This document shows, in pieces, positions 26,422-35,894 of a stretch of DNA of 53,152 bases (its first letter is position 1; each line of letters opens with the position of its first letter). The stretch lies in assembly GCA_026196045.1 (NCBI GenBank), contig JAPHRJ010000018.1, positions 1-53,152 of the forward strand, read 5' to 3'. This DNA is from Gammaproteobacteria bacterium (GTDB taxonomy: Bacteria; Pseudomonadota; Gammaproteobacteria; UBA6429; Thiohalophilaceae). The notes under the pieces were generated by a model. The model was given only the letters and a program-made list of their open reading frames with translations, was not told where the DNA came from and made no database searches. The translations under genes and the position numbers were made by a program.

Positions 26422-27587
26422 TCCTTTTTCTTATAGCCACTTGCCCGTTTAATACTCCCTGTTCCAAACCGGTTTTTGATATCATCCGCAATATGGTCCA
26501 GCTTCTGCTCTTTTTCTGTCGTGGTTGTGCTGAATAAATCTTCCTGCAAAATACCCTGAGCCTGTTTTGTTAAACCGCTCACACCAACTCCCAGTAATCG
26601 GATTGGTGTGGATTTCCCTGCTAATGCTTTATCCAGTAACCCAACCGCTGTTTTCCAGATATCCTGTGTGTTCTGTGTATTGTTAGGCAGAGACTGTGAA
26701 CGTGTAATGGTTTTAAAATCAGCGTGACGTAATTTGATCTGAACAGTCGTGCAATAATAGTTATGGCGACGCAAACGAAAACTGACCTGCTCGGTAAGAT
26801 CCATGAGTATGCTGCGTAATACAGCCGATTCTCGTATATCACTGGCAAACGTGGTTTCATTAGAAATAGACCTGGCCTTCTGATCGGTAACGACAACACG
26901 AGGATCAATACCATGAGCCAGTTCCCAAAGATGTTTTCCTGACTTTCCAAAACGATACTCTATGGCATCAAGTGGTTGATGCCGGAGTTGTTTAATAGTT
27001 TTTATTCCCAGACGTTCAAATTCTGCATTGGTGGCTTTGCCTACTCCCCATAAACGACCAACGGGAAGTGGATCCAGAAAAGCCTGTACGTCTGATTTAG
27101 CCACTTCCCTAAAACCATCCGGCTTATCAATATCAGAGGCAATTTTTGCGACAAACTTGGTTGGCGCTATGCCGACTGAAGCCACAAGGGAAAGTTCGTT
27201 TTTGATATCTTCCTTGATACCTAAGCCAATATCATGGGCAGAACCAAACAGGCGCTCGCTGGCGTCAACGCCAAGAAAGGCTTCATCCAGTGACAATGGT
27301 TCTATCTCTGGTGTATAGCGCAAGAAAATTTTATGGATTTGTTGCGACACTTCACTGTATAAACTCATCCGAGGTCGAAGCAAAACCAGATCCGGACAAA
27401 GCCGTACTGCCTGTGATGTTGGCATTGCACTATGTATTCCAAACTTACGTGCCGCATAATTTGCCGCAGCAACAACTCCACGTGATTCTGCAGCACCACC
27501 AACTATAACAGGGCGACCTCGCAAGCCTGGCTGTTCACGTTCTTCAACGGAAGCATAGAATGCATCCATGTCGACATGAATAATCAC
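26418..27587 (-). CDS. dinB: DNA polymerase IV
   Basis: A Y-family translesion polymerase of 389 residues. The active-site acids are in HVDMDAFYASVE (two Asp) and SLDEAFLGV; the fingers part LRGRPVIVGG and the thumb part with VGKATNAEFERLGIKTIKQL are present. QEDLF near residue 354 is a beta-clamp binding motif. The GTG start is preceded directly by an in-frame TAA, so no longer form exists. It lies 13 bp downstream of the transglycosylase gene and is probably transcribed with it. No LexA box was noticed. Confidence 0.96.
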   Translation of the reverse strand: MIIHVDMDAFYASVEEREQPGLRGRPVIVGGAAESRGVVAAANYAARKFGIHSAMPTSQAVRLCPDLVLLRPRMSLYSEVSQQIHKIFLRYTPEIEPLSLDEAFLGVDASERLFGSAHDIGLGIKEDIKNELSLVASVGIAPTKFVAKIASDIDKPDGFREVAKSDVQAFLDPLPVGRLWGVGKATNAEFERLGIKTIKQLRHQPLDAIEYRFGKSGKHLWELAHGIDPRVVVTDQKARSISNETTFASDIRESAVLRSILMDLTEQVSFRLRRHNYYCTTVQIKLRHADFKTITRSQSLPNNTQNTQDIWKTAVGLLDKALAGKSTPIRLLGVGVSGLTKQAQGILQEDLFSTTTTEKEQKLDHIADDIKNRFGTGSIKRASGYKKKD

Positions 27588-27600
27588 TTAAAAATAAGGC

Positions 27601-28209
27601 TTAGTTTGTTCGAGTGTAACGAGATTTAAACTGCATAACTTTTTTGACATAACGCTGGGTTTCCTTATAAGGCGGAATCCCTTTATATTTATCAACAGCT
27701 CCTTCTCCGGCATTATAGGCTGCCAGTACCAGATGCAAACGATGGTCATAACGTTGTAACAGGTCGCGCAAATAGCGGACACCTGCATCAATATTCTGCT
27801 GCGGGCTGTAGAGGTCAATCACACCATAGCGTCGAGCAGTCTGAGGCATCAATTGCATCAAACCTGATGCACCCTTTCGCGAAGTTGCATTAGGATTAAA
27901 ATAAGACTCGGTATGGATCACCGCTTTCACCAGAGCCGTATCTACCTCATGACGTTCGGCAACCCGTTCAATCAAACTTTCAAACCGTTTTACATTCTCA
28001 CCTGCAGCCGGCTGATAGGCTCCTGCCACCATACGTCCAATCCCGCTTACATTCTCACTTTTACGGATCAGTTTATATTCCTTACCATACAGTAGGCGAT
28101 CAGAGACCGTGCGCGAGCCATCCGGTAATTGGTATAAATAAAACCCCGGTTCTGCCATGGCAGGCCATGATAGACACAGGCACAGTAAAAAAAGACTTCG
28201 ACGCAACAC
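27601..28209 (-). CDS. Periplasmic lytic transglycosylase (SLT)
   Basis: A 202-residue protein with a signal peptide (cleavage after AMA, residue about 19). A short N-terminal DUF4124-like segment (FYLYQLPDGSRTVSDR) is followed by an SLT domain: VIHTESYFNPNATSRKGASGLMQLMP, with the catalytic Glu in HTES, then NIDAGVRYLRDLL and VLAAYNAGEGAVDKYKGIP. It cuts peptidoglycan glycan strands. It is short compared with Slt70 or MltC. The start codon may be GTG 28209 or TTG 28206. Confidence 0.93.
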   Translation of the reverse strand: MLRRSLFLLCLCLSWPAMAEPGFYLYQLPDGSRTVSDRLLYGKEYKLIRKSENVSGIGRMVAGAYQPAAGENVKRFESLIERVAERHEVDTALVKAVIHTESYFNPNATSRKGASGLMQLMPQTARRYGVIDLYSPQQNIDAGVRYLRDLLQRYDHRLHLVLAAYNAGEGAVDKYKGIPPYKETQRYVKKVMQFKSRYTRTN

Positions 28210-28243
28210 CTTGTTATGACCTCACCCAGTATTCAGATAAAAA

Positions 28244-28390
28244 ATGAAAATACACTCATTACAGAAGAATATCGGCCACTTAGCCGGATATCTTGATGAT
28301 TTTAACCACTATCTGTCCCGTTTTCTGGCCTGGTTTCTATCCCTGTTTCACCCTGACGCTACTGCTCTTACGACTCATTTTAAAAGATAA
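28244..28390 (+). CDS. Possible 48-residue small protein
   Basis: An open frame from ATG at 28244 to TAA at 28390 fills the gap between two minus-strand genes. The product has a central aromatic, amphipathic stretch (YLSRFLAWFLSLF) that could lie on a membrane, with a basic N-terminus. No ribosome site is visible and the end overlaps tpm on the other strand. I do not recognise it; it may be chance. Confidence 0.25.
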   Translation: MKIHSLQKNIGHLAGYLDDFNHYLSRFLAWFLSLFHPDATALTTHFKR

Positions 28391-29019
28391 ACCGCTTCTT
28401 CCAGATGATCTAGCCCCTTCTGTCGGAAACGTTCATCCAAAATATCCAGAGCAAGTAGTTTCTCTATATTAAATTCCCCTGCATACAATTTGGCAATTTC
28501 CAGCTCACTCACCGCAAAGGGTGGTCCACCCATTTTTGTCTGATCATAATCCAGACTTACCAGTAACCGGGGAATCGCTGCCGGGCATAATTGCCCCAGA
28601 TGAGCGGCATAATTAGTTCGCATTTCAGGTGGTAGTGCTACCAGGGAAGCGCGATCATACACGGCATCCACCTTGCCTAGCCTGTCCGGAGTCAGCTCAA
28701 AAAAATCACCACAGTACAGGGTGATACCGGCAGCACGATAAATACTAAAACTCGATATCTGCTCAACCTGTACTTCCCAGTCCTGTTCTGCAAAAAACTG
28801 TTCCACCGCCAATGGGCTAATCTCTACCCCTGTAACCTCCTGCCCCTGTTCTACTAGCCAAACCAGATCCAGAGTCTTGCCACATAAGGGAACAAAAATT
28901 CGTTGTCCCTTTTCCAGACCAAGTTGAGAATAAAACTGTTTTAAGTAAGGATTAATCTCATCCAGATGAAATCCGATAAGATTGTCCTGCCAACGATGAT
29001 GCCAGAAATCGGCTTTCAT
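28375..29019 (-). CDS. tpm: Thiopurine S-methyltransferase
   Basis: A class I methyltransferase of 214 residues that uses SAM; bacterial Tpm also methylates selenite and tellurite. The family pattern is plain: FWHHRWQDNLIGFH, VPLCGKTLDLVWL, EVTGVEISPLAVEQFF, LYCGDFFELT, AVYDRASLVALPPEMR and DYDQTKMGGPPFAVS. AGGAAAAATA lies directly before the ATG. It is divergent from the MBL hydrolase gene. Confidence 0.95.
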   Translation of the reverse strand: MKADFWHHRWQDNLIGFHLDEINPYLKQFYSQLGLEKGQRIFVPLCGKTLDLVWLVEQGQEVTGVEISPLAVEQFFAEQDWEVQVEQISSFSIYRAAGITLYCGDFFELTPDRLGKVDAVYDRASLVALPPEMRTNYAAHLGQLCPAAIPRLLVSLDYDQTKMGGPPFAVSELEIAKLYAGEFNIEKLLALDILDERFRQKGLDHLEEAVYLLK

Positions 29020-29089
29020 TATTTTTCCTTTCGTATCAAAAACGTAATTATTCTACCGTTGGACCTAAAATATATAAAGCTGACAACCA

Positions 29090-29107
29090 ATAAACCAGGT
29101 GGTTTAT
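29090..29107. promoter_or_regulatory. Inverted repeat upstream of the MBL hydrolase gene
   Basis: ATAAACC, four bases, GGTTTAT: a perfect 7-bp inverted repeat. It overlaps the spacer and -10 part (TTATAA/TATAAA) of a possible promoter with CTGACA as -35 at 29080-29085. This is the usual place for a repressor site. It lies between the divergent tpm and hydrolase genes and could act on both. The regulator is unknown. Confidence 0.5.
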
Positions 29108-29170
29108 AAATATGCTATTGTCGTTATCCATTGTTCTATTATCAATTCTATTCTGTCTCAGGAGTACACC

Positions 29171-29875
29171 ATGAGTGAAGTTGCCAACGCTGAAACCTAT
29201 CGCATCGAAGCCCTGGAACTGGGGCCGATGGAAAATTTTATTTATCTGATTATTGATAATGCCACTCAGCAGGCCGCTGTCGTCGATCCAGCCTGGGACG
29301 TCCCTGAGATTATTCAGTTAGCAAAGGACAAGGGCGTCATCATTTCGGATATCCTGCTAACTCACAGTCATCATGATCATATCAATGGTATTGAGCAGGT
29401 ATTGAATAAGTATGATGCCCAGTTACACCTGCTCAAACCAGAAGCCCAGTTCTGGGGGCAACAACTCAACTTACCCACGCTGCACCACGGTGGAGATATC
29501 ATTAAACTGGGTAAAACCAATATTGAGATTCTGCATACCCCCGGCCATACCCCCGGCTCAGCCTGTTACCATGTTCATGATCACCTGATCACTGGCGATA
29601 CCATGTTTGTCTGGGGCTGTGGACGTTGCGATCTTGCTGGTGGAGATCCAGAAGTGATGCACAATACCTTAAAACATCTTGGTGAAGACATGCCCGGGAA
29701 CACCATTATCCTGCCCGGACACAACTATGCTGACAGTGAAACGTCCACCATGTCAGCACAGGTTGAAGGCAATCCTTTTATGCACTTTGATAAAAAGGAA
29801 GACTTTGTTGAATACCGCATGCATATCCATGATAAAACGCGGGAATCGCCTTATCATGCTGAGCCAAAGAAGTAA
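29171..29875 (+). CDS. MBL-fold hydrolase, glyoxalase II-like
   Basis: A 234-residue metallo-beta-lactamase-fold enzyme. The metal motif is HSHHDH, then HTPGHTPGSACYHVHDHLITGDTMF, and a last His in PGHNYAD. The order matches glyoxalase II / persulfide dioxygenase-like hydrolases. CAGGAG lies 6 bp before the ATG at 29171; the open frame extends upstream but that part covers the promoter palindrome. The real substrate is not known; acyl-glutathione thioesters are the first guess. Confidence 0.92.
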   Translation: MSEVANAETYRIEALELGPMENFIYLIIDNATQQAAVVDPAWDVPEIIQLAKDKGVIISDILLTHSHHDHINGIEQVLNKYDAQLHLLKPEAQFWGQQLNLPTLHHGGDIIKLGKTNIEILHTPGHTPGSACYHVHDHLITGDTMFVWGCGRCDLAGGDPEVMHNTLKHLGEDMPGNTIILPGHNYADSETSTMSAQVEGNPFMHFDKKEDFVEYRMHIHDKTRESPYHAEPKK

Positions 29876-29959
29876 GAAAAAATAATAAGTTACTGTTCTG
29901 GTTCGATTCCAGTTTAATCCTAAATAGATGTTGCTAATTACTGACCGTCTTCAAACTTA

Positions 29960-30129
29960 CCGTTCGTGGTGAGCCCTTCGGTATTACTCGGGAGAGCCTT
30001 GTGACCGTAGCGAAGCGTAGGAAATACTTGACGAAACCCGAAGGGGTTCTGAAGTGCGAACCATGAACAAGAAGCATGAAATATCTATATTTACGTGTAT
30101 TCACCCTTCGACAAGCTCAGGGCGAACGG
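29960..30129. repeat. REP/MITE-like repeat element with copy B of the dispersed repeat
   Basis: The ends are inverted: CCGTTCG at 29960 and CGAACGG at 30123-30129. The right end reads CCCTTCGACAAGCTCAGGGC, a stretch I recall as a common dispersed repeat in proteobacterial DNA. Inside, CCCTTCGG (29974-29981) pairs with CCGAAGGG (30038-30045). Between them, 29994-30035 matches copy A at 23052-23093. No open frame of note is present, so it would be non-autonomous. Confidence 0.7.
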
Positions 30130-30160
30130 TCTAAACTGGTCACCTTTTAGGAACCTCTAT

Positions 30161-31006
30161 TTAGCCCGGCTCAGCAACTATGTAGATCATCCAGGACTCC
30201 TGGTTTTCTACCTCGGTAGTCTCGTAATATTCACCGGTACCTTCCAGCTCATCATCGTCATCATCACTTTCTTCGTAACGTTCCCAGTAAACTCGGGTTT
30301 TGGCATAACCGGCTTTTTCCAGCATTTCCAGTACTTCAGGGATTGACCATAAACGCCATTCATAGGTAAAAGCTTTGTCCATGCGTGAACCATCATCGAA
30401 TTCAAAATGAATCGCACAGGCCATATGATTATTGATAGGATTAAAAGAAACATGTTCCCAGATATAGGTCGCATCAAATTCGTCCAGCTCAGTTTCTTCT
30501 TCCAGCACATCGGCACACTCAGTGCCTCCAAACAGATCCAGGATAAGCAGGCCATCATCTTTTAAACTTTTGCGGGTTTGTTTGAAGTATTTAATTAATT
30601 CATCACGCTGTTCAAACAGACAGTAACTAAAATTAAAAGCTGAAACGATATCAACTTTGGGCTTAGTTACATTTTTGACATCATCTTTTATCAGGGTTAT
30701 GCGTTTAGCGACGTCTTTTCCGGCAGGCTTGATATTATTTTTCTTTCCCCATTCCAGTGTTTCTTCGTCAATATCCACACCAATAGCTGTGCGTTCCAGA
30801 TCACTTTTACACCATTCGGTTGCTAACAAAGCTGTACCACAAAAATCTTCCTTTAGACTTTTGGCATCACGTCCGCGGAGTTCGCGAAATGTTTTGTCAA
30901 AGAACTCAACTTCAGCTTCAGGGCACTGCACAGAAGCCTGATAAAGTACGTGACGATCAGCCTTATCGGCCATAGTTGGTTTTTTCTTTTTTGCCTGCTT
31001 GCCCAT
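30161..31006 (-). CDS. Class I SAM-dependent methyltransferase
   Basis: A 281-residue protein. Motif I is weak but visible (DFCGTALLATEW), motif II has AIGVDIDEETLEWGKK, then LIKDDV, VDIVSAFNFSYCLFEQR and LKDDGLLILDLFGG. The N-terminus is very basic (KQAKKKKP) and the C-terminus has an acidic run (ESDDDDDELEG). The substrate is unknown. AAGAGA lies before the ATG. It is divergent from ispG. Confidence 0.85.
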   Translation of the reverse strand: MGKQAKKKKPTMADKADRHVLYQASVQCPEAEVEFFDKTFRELRGRDAKSLKEDFCGTALLATEWCKSDLERTAIGVDIDEETLEWGKKNNIKPAGKDVAKRITLIKDDVKNVTKPKVDIVSAFNFSYCLFEQRDELIKYFKQTRKSLKDDGLLILDLFGGTECADVLEEETELDEFDATYIWEHVSFNPINNHMACAIHFEFDDGSRMDKAFTYEWRLWSIPEVLEMLEKAGYAKTRVYWERYEESDDDDDELEGTGEYYETTEVENQESWMIYIVAEPG

Positions 31007-31168
31007 GTATAAGTCTCTTGATAAAAGTACTGAAAAACAGAAAATGTCCCCTAATTTCGGCTGATATTATAGAGCCTTTTTAGTCTGAAAGTCCTGATTT
31101 TATAAGCCCGCATGGTTTTTTAATTCTGGCACCCCAGCTCAATATGGTATGATCCATACAGCCTTTAA

Positions 31169-31174
31169 TATAAT
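31169..31174 (+). promoter_or_regulatory. Possible -10 box of ispG
   Basis: A consensus TATAAT 46 bp before the ispG start. The -35 region at 17-18 bp is poor (TGGTAT), so this promoter may need an activator. The evidence is one box only. Confidence 0.4.
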
Positions 31175-31219
31175 GCAAGCCGATATAAAACCATCTAGTT
31201 CAGCAGGATTTTTCATTCC

Positions 31220-32452
31220 ATGTCATATACTAACCCCGCGATTGCACGCAAAAAAACGGTCACCGTTAATGTTGGCCATGTTGCTATGGGAGCCTCCGCC
31301 CCAATCGTTGTGCAATCCATGACGAATACGGATACGGCTGATGTCGATGCAACGACAAAACAAACGGCTGAACTGGCTAAAGCTGGTTCAGAACTGGTTC
31401 GTATCACAGTTAATTCTGCCGAAGCAGCAAAAGCCGTTCCCCTGATTCGCGAAAAACTGGATGCTCAGGGCTGTTATGTCCCTTTAATTGGCGACTTTCA
31501 CTTTAATGGACATAAGCTCCTTTCTGATTACCCTCAATGTGCCAGTGCACTGGCCAAGTTCAGAATTAATCCCGGTAATGTTGGTAAGGGCAAAAAACGA
31601 GATGAGCAATTTGCTCGCATGATTGAAATAGCCCGCGAATATGATAAGCCAATTCGTATTGGTGTTAACTGGGGTAGCCTGGATCAAGCACTGCTGGCCA
31701 GGATCATGGATGAAAATGCGAAACTGGCTATCCCCAAAGAACCTCGGGACATTATGCTGGATGCCATGATTACCTCGGCCCTGCAAAGTGCAGAACAGGC
31801 TGAAGCGCTGGGGCTGGGCCACAATAAGATTATTCTTTCCTGCAAAATGAGTGCTGTACAGGACCTGATTCAGGTTTACCAAAACCTTGCTGAGCGTTGT
31901 GATTATCCGTTGCATCTTGGACTAACGGAAGCCGGCATGGGCTCGAAAGGGATTGTTGCCTCCACCGCAGCGCTAAGCGTGTTATTGCAACAGGGTATTG
32001 GTGATACTATTCGAATTTCTCTCACGCCCCAACCTGGCGGTGATCGCAGTGAAGAAGTTGTCGTTGCTCAGGAAATTTTGCAGGCTCTGGAACTCCGGGC
32101 ATTTACCCCTGGCGTTATTTCCTGCCCGGGATGTGGTCGCACCTCCAGCACCTACTTTCAGCAACTGACTCAGGATATTCAAACATATCTACGCCAACAA
32201 ATGCCGGTCTGGCGTGATCAATATAAAGGTGTGGAAAATATGAGTGTTGCGGTGATGGGCTGCGTAGTCAATGGTCCGGGCGAAAGCAAACATGCCAATA
32301 TTGGTATTAGTCTCCCCGGCACTGGCGAAAAGCCTGTTGCTCCAGTTTATGTTGATGGCGAAAAAACCGTGACCCTAAAGGGTGATAATATCGCTACCGA
32401 ATTCCAGCAAATTGTTGAGGACTATGTTGTCTCCCACTACCACGATTCCTGA
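31220..32452 (+). CDS. ispG: 4-hydroxy-3-methylbut-2-en-1-yl diphosphate synthase
   Basis: IspG (GcpE) makes HMBPP from MEcPP in the MEP isoprenoid route, with a [4Fe-4S] cluster. Seen are [63 protein letters not shown] and the cluster motifs CPGCGRTS and [22 protein letters not shown]. The length of 410 is usual for proteobacteria. A weak AGGA lies 12 bp before the ATG. It stands alone. Confidence 0.97.
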   Translation: MSYTNPAIARKKTVTVNVGHVAMGASAPIVVQSMTNTDTADVDATTKQTAELAKAGSELVRITVNSAEAAKAVPLIREKLDAQGCYVPLIGDFHFNGHKLLSDYPQCASALAKFRINPGNVGKGKKRDEQFARMIEIAREYDKPIRIGVNWGSLDQALLARIMDENAKLAIPKEPRDIMLDAMITSALQSAEQAEALGLGHNKIILSCKMSAVQDLIQVYQNLAERCDYPLHLGLTEAGMGSKGIVASTAALSVLLQQGIGDTIRISLTPQPGGDRSEEVVVAQEILQALELRAFTPGVISCPGCGRTSSTYFQQLTQDIQTYLRQQMPVWRDQYKGVENMSVAVMGCVVNGPGESKHANIGISLPGTGEKPVAPVYVDGEKTVTLKGDNIATEFQQIVEDYVVSHYHDS

Positions 32453-32534
32453 ATTAATACGGATAGAAATATCCCGGCCATATCAAAAGGTTATTAAGCA
32501 AAAACCTGCCTGATTTAATCGGGCCAGCACCATA

Positions 32535-32578
32535 TGTGATGAACATCTCATCGCAGATTAAAATATATGGTTTATACT
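32535..32578 (+). promoter_or_regulatory. CRP-like site and -10 box upstream of the hydrolase/GGDEF-EAL genes
   Basis: TGTGA-N6-TCTCA (9 of 10 core bases) at 32535-32550 and TATACT at 32573-32578. The distance puts the site centre near -42, the class II position. No -35 box is visible, as expected for that class. The leader to the TTG start would be about 90 nt. Confidence 0.5.
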
Positions 32579-32674
32579 ATTCTTAATATAACTAACTAGC
32601 CCTTTGAATTTCTTCTCACCGAGATAGAACGTGGTGGAAATAGACACATAGCAGAGTAATTTCTGAGGTGGTCA

Positions 32675-33631
32675 TTGTCACATTCCCATTTGCAAATCCA
32701 AACTATATCGATTCATTCCGTTTCATTGGATAGCTGGGTTCCCAAGCTTCATCATCCATCTTTTTTGGTGCTATTGTTGTTTCTATTTTTAGCTTTCGGC
32801 AGCAATTCAACTTCCCATGCGGCAACAATACAATTCACATTAAATAATGGAATTACCGCGCTGGCTGATTACCGAGAAGGAGATAAAGACAAACCCGTTT
32901 TATTATTACTGCATGGTTTTTTACAAACTCACACCTTTAGTACCATCCAGTCAATGACTGACGAACTGGCGGCAAGTGGTTACAGTGTACTTGCACCAAC
33001 CTTAAGTCTGGGCATTGATAATCGCAATCAAAGTTTAGCCTGTGATGCAATACATACTCATCAATATGGTGACCACAATAATGAACTGGATGACTGGATT
33101 GACTGGCTTGCCCTTAAAGGCCATAAGAACTTAATATTGATTGGACATAGTAGTGGTAGTTTACGTCTGTTAAGTTACATTGGCCTTAAACGGAAACAAC
33201 CATTAAACATTACGGGATTAGTGTCCGTTAGCCCTACAACACCAAATGCAAAGAATACCCTGTCTGTTTTAAATAAACAGATTTCATTAGCTACGAAACT
33301 CGCACAAAACAATACGATCGTTATAAATAAATATCACCTGGCGTATTGTCGGGGGAACTACGCAACACACCCTGCTGCATTCATTAGTTATGCACACATT
33401 AATGAAGAAGTATTTTTTAATTTTTTAAAAAACGCAGTCTATCCTGTTGTACATATTTTGGGAAATGAAGACAAGTTAGCACCTGAAAACTGGAACAACA
33501 AACTGTCTAAACATGGAGCAAAAGTTCTCACCGTTAATAATGCCAATCATTTCTTTAGCAATAGTTCAGAATTTGATTTACATGACGCAATATATAATGC
33601 CATTGATATATTAGGCAAGGCCAGCAAGTAA
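32675..33631 (+). CDS. Exported alpha/beta hydrolase
   Basis: A 318-residue protein with a signal or anchor at about 30-50 (FLVLLLFLFLAFG, cleavage near SHA). The hydrolase fold is seen in VLLLLHGFLQTHTF (oxyanion part), the nucleophile elbow LIGHSSGSLRLL, the acid segment VHILGNEDKLAPENW and the His in NNANHFFSNSSEF. The TTG start is supported by GAGGTG a few bases upstream. The substrate is unknown; an esterase or lipase-like role is possible. It ends 2 bp before the GGDEF-EAL gene, so the two share a transcript. Confidence 0.85.
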   Translation: MSHSHLQIQTISIHSVSLDSWVPKLHHPSFLVLLLFLFLAFGSNSTSHAATIQFTLNNGITALADYREGDKDKPVLLLLHGFLQTHTFSTIQSMTDELAASGYSVLAPTLSLGIDNRNQSLACDAIHTHQYGDHNNELDDWIDWLALKGHKNLILIGHSSGSLRLLSYIGLKRKQPLNITGLVSVSPTTPNAKNTLSVLNKQISLATKLAQNNTIVINKYHLAYCRGNYATHPAAFISYAHINEEVFFNFLKNAVYPVVHILGNEDKLAPENWNNKLSKHGAKVLTVNNANHFFSNSSEFDLHDAIYNAIDILGKASK

Positions 33632-33633
33632 TC

Positions 33634-35886
33634 ATGGCTGGAAAACGGTATACAATATCAGGGAACATCCTGCTAATCGGATTTTTGATTATTTCCATCA
33701 TATTATTTAGTCTTGTAGGTGCATGGATGATGAAGCACATGCAGACCATTCAGACTATAGCTCAACAAAGTAATGAAAAAGCTGCCGCAAGTGAAATTGA
33801 AGATGCTATTGAGGAAACATTTGAAAAAATTCAAATTCAGGTCGACAAGTTTTCACTCTGGAACGAAGTCGTTCAACAATACAACAACCCTGATTTTTAT
33901 GGATACTGGAAAAATAATCGGGCATTCGGCACTGGAATTCTGAGTGCATACGTTAAAAATATAGAACTCTATGACTCAAATAGAAACATACTGCGAAATA
34001 ATAATAGCAGTTTCGAAATTCCAGTCATTGCCCCTTTAGAAAAACTCTACTTTAAGCAGTTTCAGGGAAGTTTTTCACTTTACCTTTTTCATCCAGTACT
34101 TGATCAGGCAAGAAAGCTTCGGGGTTACGCCGGGTTGAATATTGATTTCCTGGACGCTATACGCACAGAGAATAGTTTTCGTTATGTAGATGCAACTACC
34201 ATCAGTTTTAATGCCAGTCCAGGTATCAGCTATAATAGAAAACAACTTACTGACATCATCCAGTTTTCATCTCGTCCTATACCAACGGCTCAGGCACTGG
34301 AAGATTTAATACAAGACACCTTATTGCGAACTGTCACCCTAATTGTATTCCTGGGGTTATGTGCTACTTTAATCATCTATTATCTTTTTCAGAAACCTTT
34401 ACGTCAGCTATCCACACATATTGATAATATCCGCCATAGTAAAAGCAAGTCGCTCGCAAATAAAACAGATACTTTGGGCACGTTTGCAATCAAAGAACTG
34501 GAATTATTACGATATTCATTCGAGCAATATCAACACGATCTTGGATTCATGCATTCCAGTCTCGATCAAAAAAACAAGGAACTCTGGCTCATGGCTCACC
34601 ATGATCCGCTTACCGGTGTACTTAATCGTCGAGCCTATGATGATGACTGGAGACAATTAACCAGTCTGATTCGTGGACAGGATATTAATATTTCAGTCAT
34701 ACTCTTTGATTGCGATCATTTCAAAGCGATTAATGATACCTATGGACATGCTATTGGTGACAATGTCATTAAGGCCGTTGCAGAATGCCTAAAAACCTGT
34801 ATTCGTGAATATGACAAGCTGTACCGAATTGGCGGTGATGAGTTTGTAATACATATGGCTAACACCACAGCAGACGAAGCTTCGAAACTGGCGTTACAAT
34901 GTCAACAGGCTGTAGAAAAATATCCTTTTAGAGCGCTGGGAATCAAGGAGCCGATACGTTTTAGTATCGGGCTTTCTCATGCCAAAGGAACTCAACCTGA
35001 ACAGATCTGTATGTTACATAAACAGGCGGATATTGCTATGTATCAGGCAAAAGGACCTTCATATGGAAAAGTTGTTCAGTATGAAAAGGGAATGGAGGGT
35101 CAGGAAGGTGTCATTGTTTCAAATCGCTATATTCATGCTGTATACGATGCTATAGAAAATGGAAAGGGTATTATTCTACACTTCCAGCCTATTCTCAGTC
35201 TTAACCCAACACAAACTAACTTTTATGAAGTATTAGCAAGACTAACAGACAATGAAGGAATGATAATGCCATCACATATCTTTCCTGTTGTTCATGCAGA
35301 AAATCTCGACATGGAATTTGATCTTGCTATTCTGTCACACCTCAAATCACAATTTGATAACAAAAGCATACCGGAAGATATAACATTATCTGTTAATCTG
35401 GGAGGCACCAGCCTGGTACAGCCACGTATCCTTGAATCATTAAAGAGTTTAACTCGCTATCTTGACACTTATCACATCATTCTTGAAGTGACAGAAACAG
35501 CCCTGATTACAGAATTACATAAAGCCACTGAAGTACTGAACGAGCTTCGAAGTTATGGATATAAGGTTGCACTGGATGATTTCGGCAGCGGCTATTCATC
35601 TCTGCGGTATCTTGCAAGTATGCCTGTTGATATTGTTAAGTTTGATATTTCAATGGTACGCGCATTGGAAAGTAATGACACCCAACGTCAAATTGCGGTT
35701 GATGTTGCCAGAATGATTCTGGCTGCAGGTTACGATCTTGTTGCCGAAGGCGTTGAAGATGAAAAGATGTTACGTTTGATTGAAGAGCTTGGGTTTACCC
35801 ATGTGCAGGGATTTTTACTTGGCCGACCCTCAGAGAATTTCATACACATTGTGCAACAAGCTGGCCTCACAAAAAACGTCAACTAA
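33634..35886 (+). CDS. GGDEF-EAL protein with CHASE4-like sensor
   Basis: A 750-residue inner-membrane protein for c-di-GMP turnover. Helix 1 at about 9-30, a periplasmic domain of about 200 residues with a CHASE4-like start (FEKIQIQVDKFSLWNEVVQ), and helix 2 at about 229-251. The GGDEF domain has RIGGDEFV (intact) and an I-site R-E-Y-D just upstream, so synthesis with product inhibition is possible. The EAL domain has EVLARL, LEVTETAL, LDDFGSGYSSL and GFLLGRP, so the hydrolysis residues also look intact. The net activity cannot be read from sequence. It is coupled to the exported hydrolase. Confidence 0.95.
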   Translation: MAGKRYTISGNILLIGFLIISIILFSLVGAWMMKHMQTIQTIAQQSNEKAAASEIEDAIEETFEKIQIQVDKFSLWNEVVQQYNNPDFYGYWKNNRAFGTGILSAYVKNIELYDSNRNILRNNNSSFEIPVIAPLEKLYFKQFQGSFSLYLFHPVLDQARKLRGYAGLNIDFLDAIRTENSFRYVDATTISFNASPGISYNRKQLTDIIQFSSRPIPTAQALEDLIQDTLLRTVTLIVFLGLCATLIIYYLFQKPLRQLSTHIDNIRHSKSKSLANKTDTLGTFAIKELELLRYSFEQYQHDLGFMHSSLDQKNKELWLMAHHDPLTGVLNRRAYDDDWRQLTSLIRGQDINISVILFDCDHFKAINDTYGHAIGDNVIKAVAECLKTCIREYDKLYRIGGDEFVIHMANTTADEASKLALQCQQAVEKYPFRALGIKEPIRFSIGLSHAKGTQPEQICMLHKQADIAMYQAKGPSYGKVVQYEKGMEGQEGVIVSNRYIHAVYDAIENGKGIILHFQPILSLNPTQTNFYEVLARLTDNEGMIMPSHIFPVVHAENLDMEFDLAILSHLKSQFDNKSIPEDITLSVNLGGTSLVQPRILESLKSLTRYLDTYHIILEVTETALITELHKATEVLNELRSYGYKVALDDFGSGYSSLRYLASMPVDIVKFDISMVRALESNDTQRQIAVDVARMILAAGYDLVAEGVEDEKMLRLIEELGFTHVQGFLLGRPSENFIHIVQQAGLTKNVN

Positions 35887-35894
35887 AAACTGTA

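Noticed and set aside
30095-30346. 83-codon open frame on the plus strand
   Set aside because: It covers the right end of the repeat element and the antisense of the methyltransferase; the product is low-complexity.
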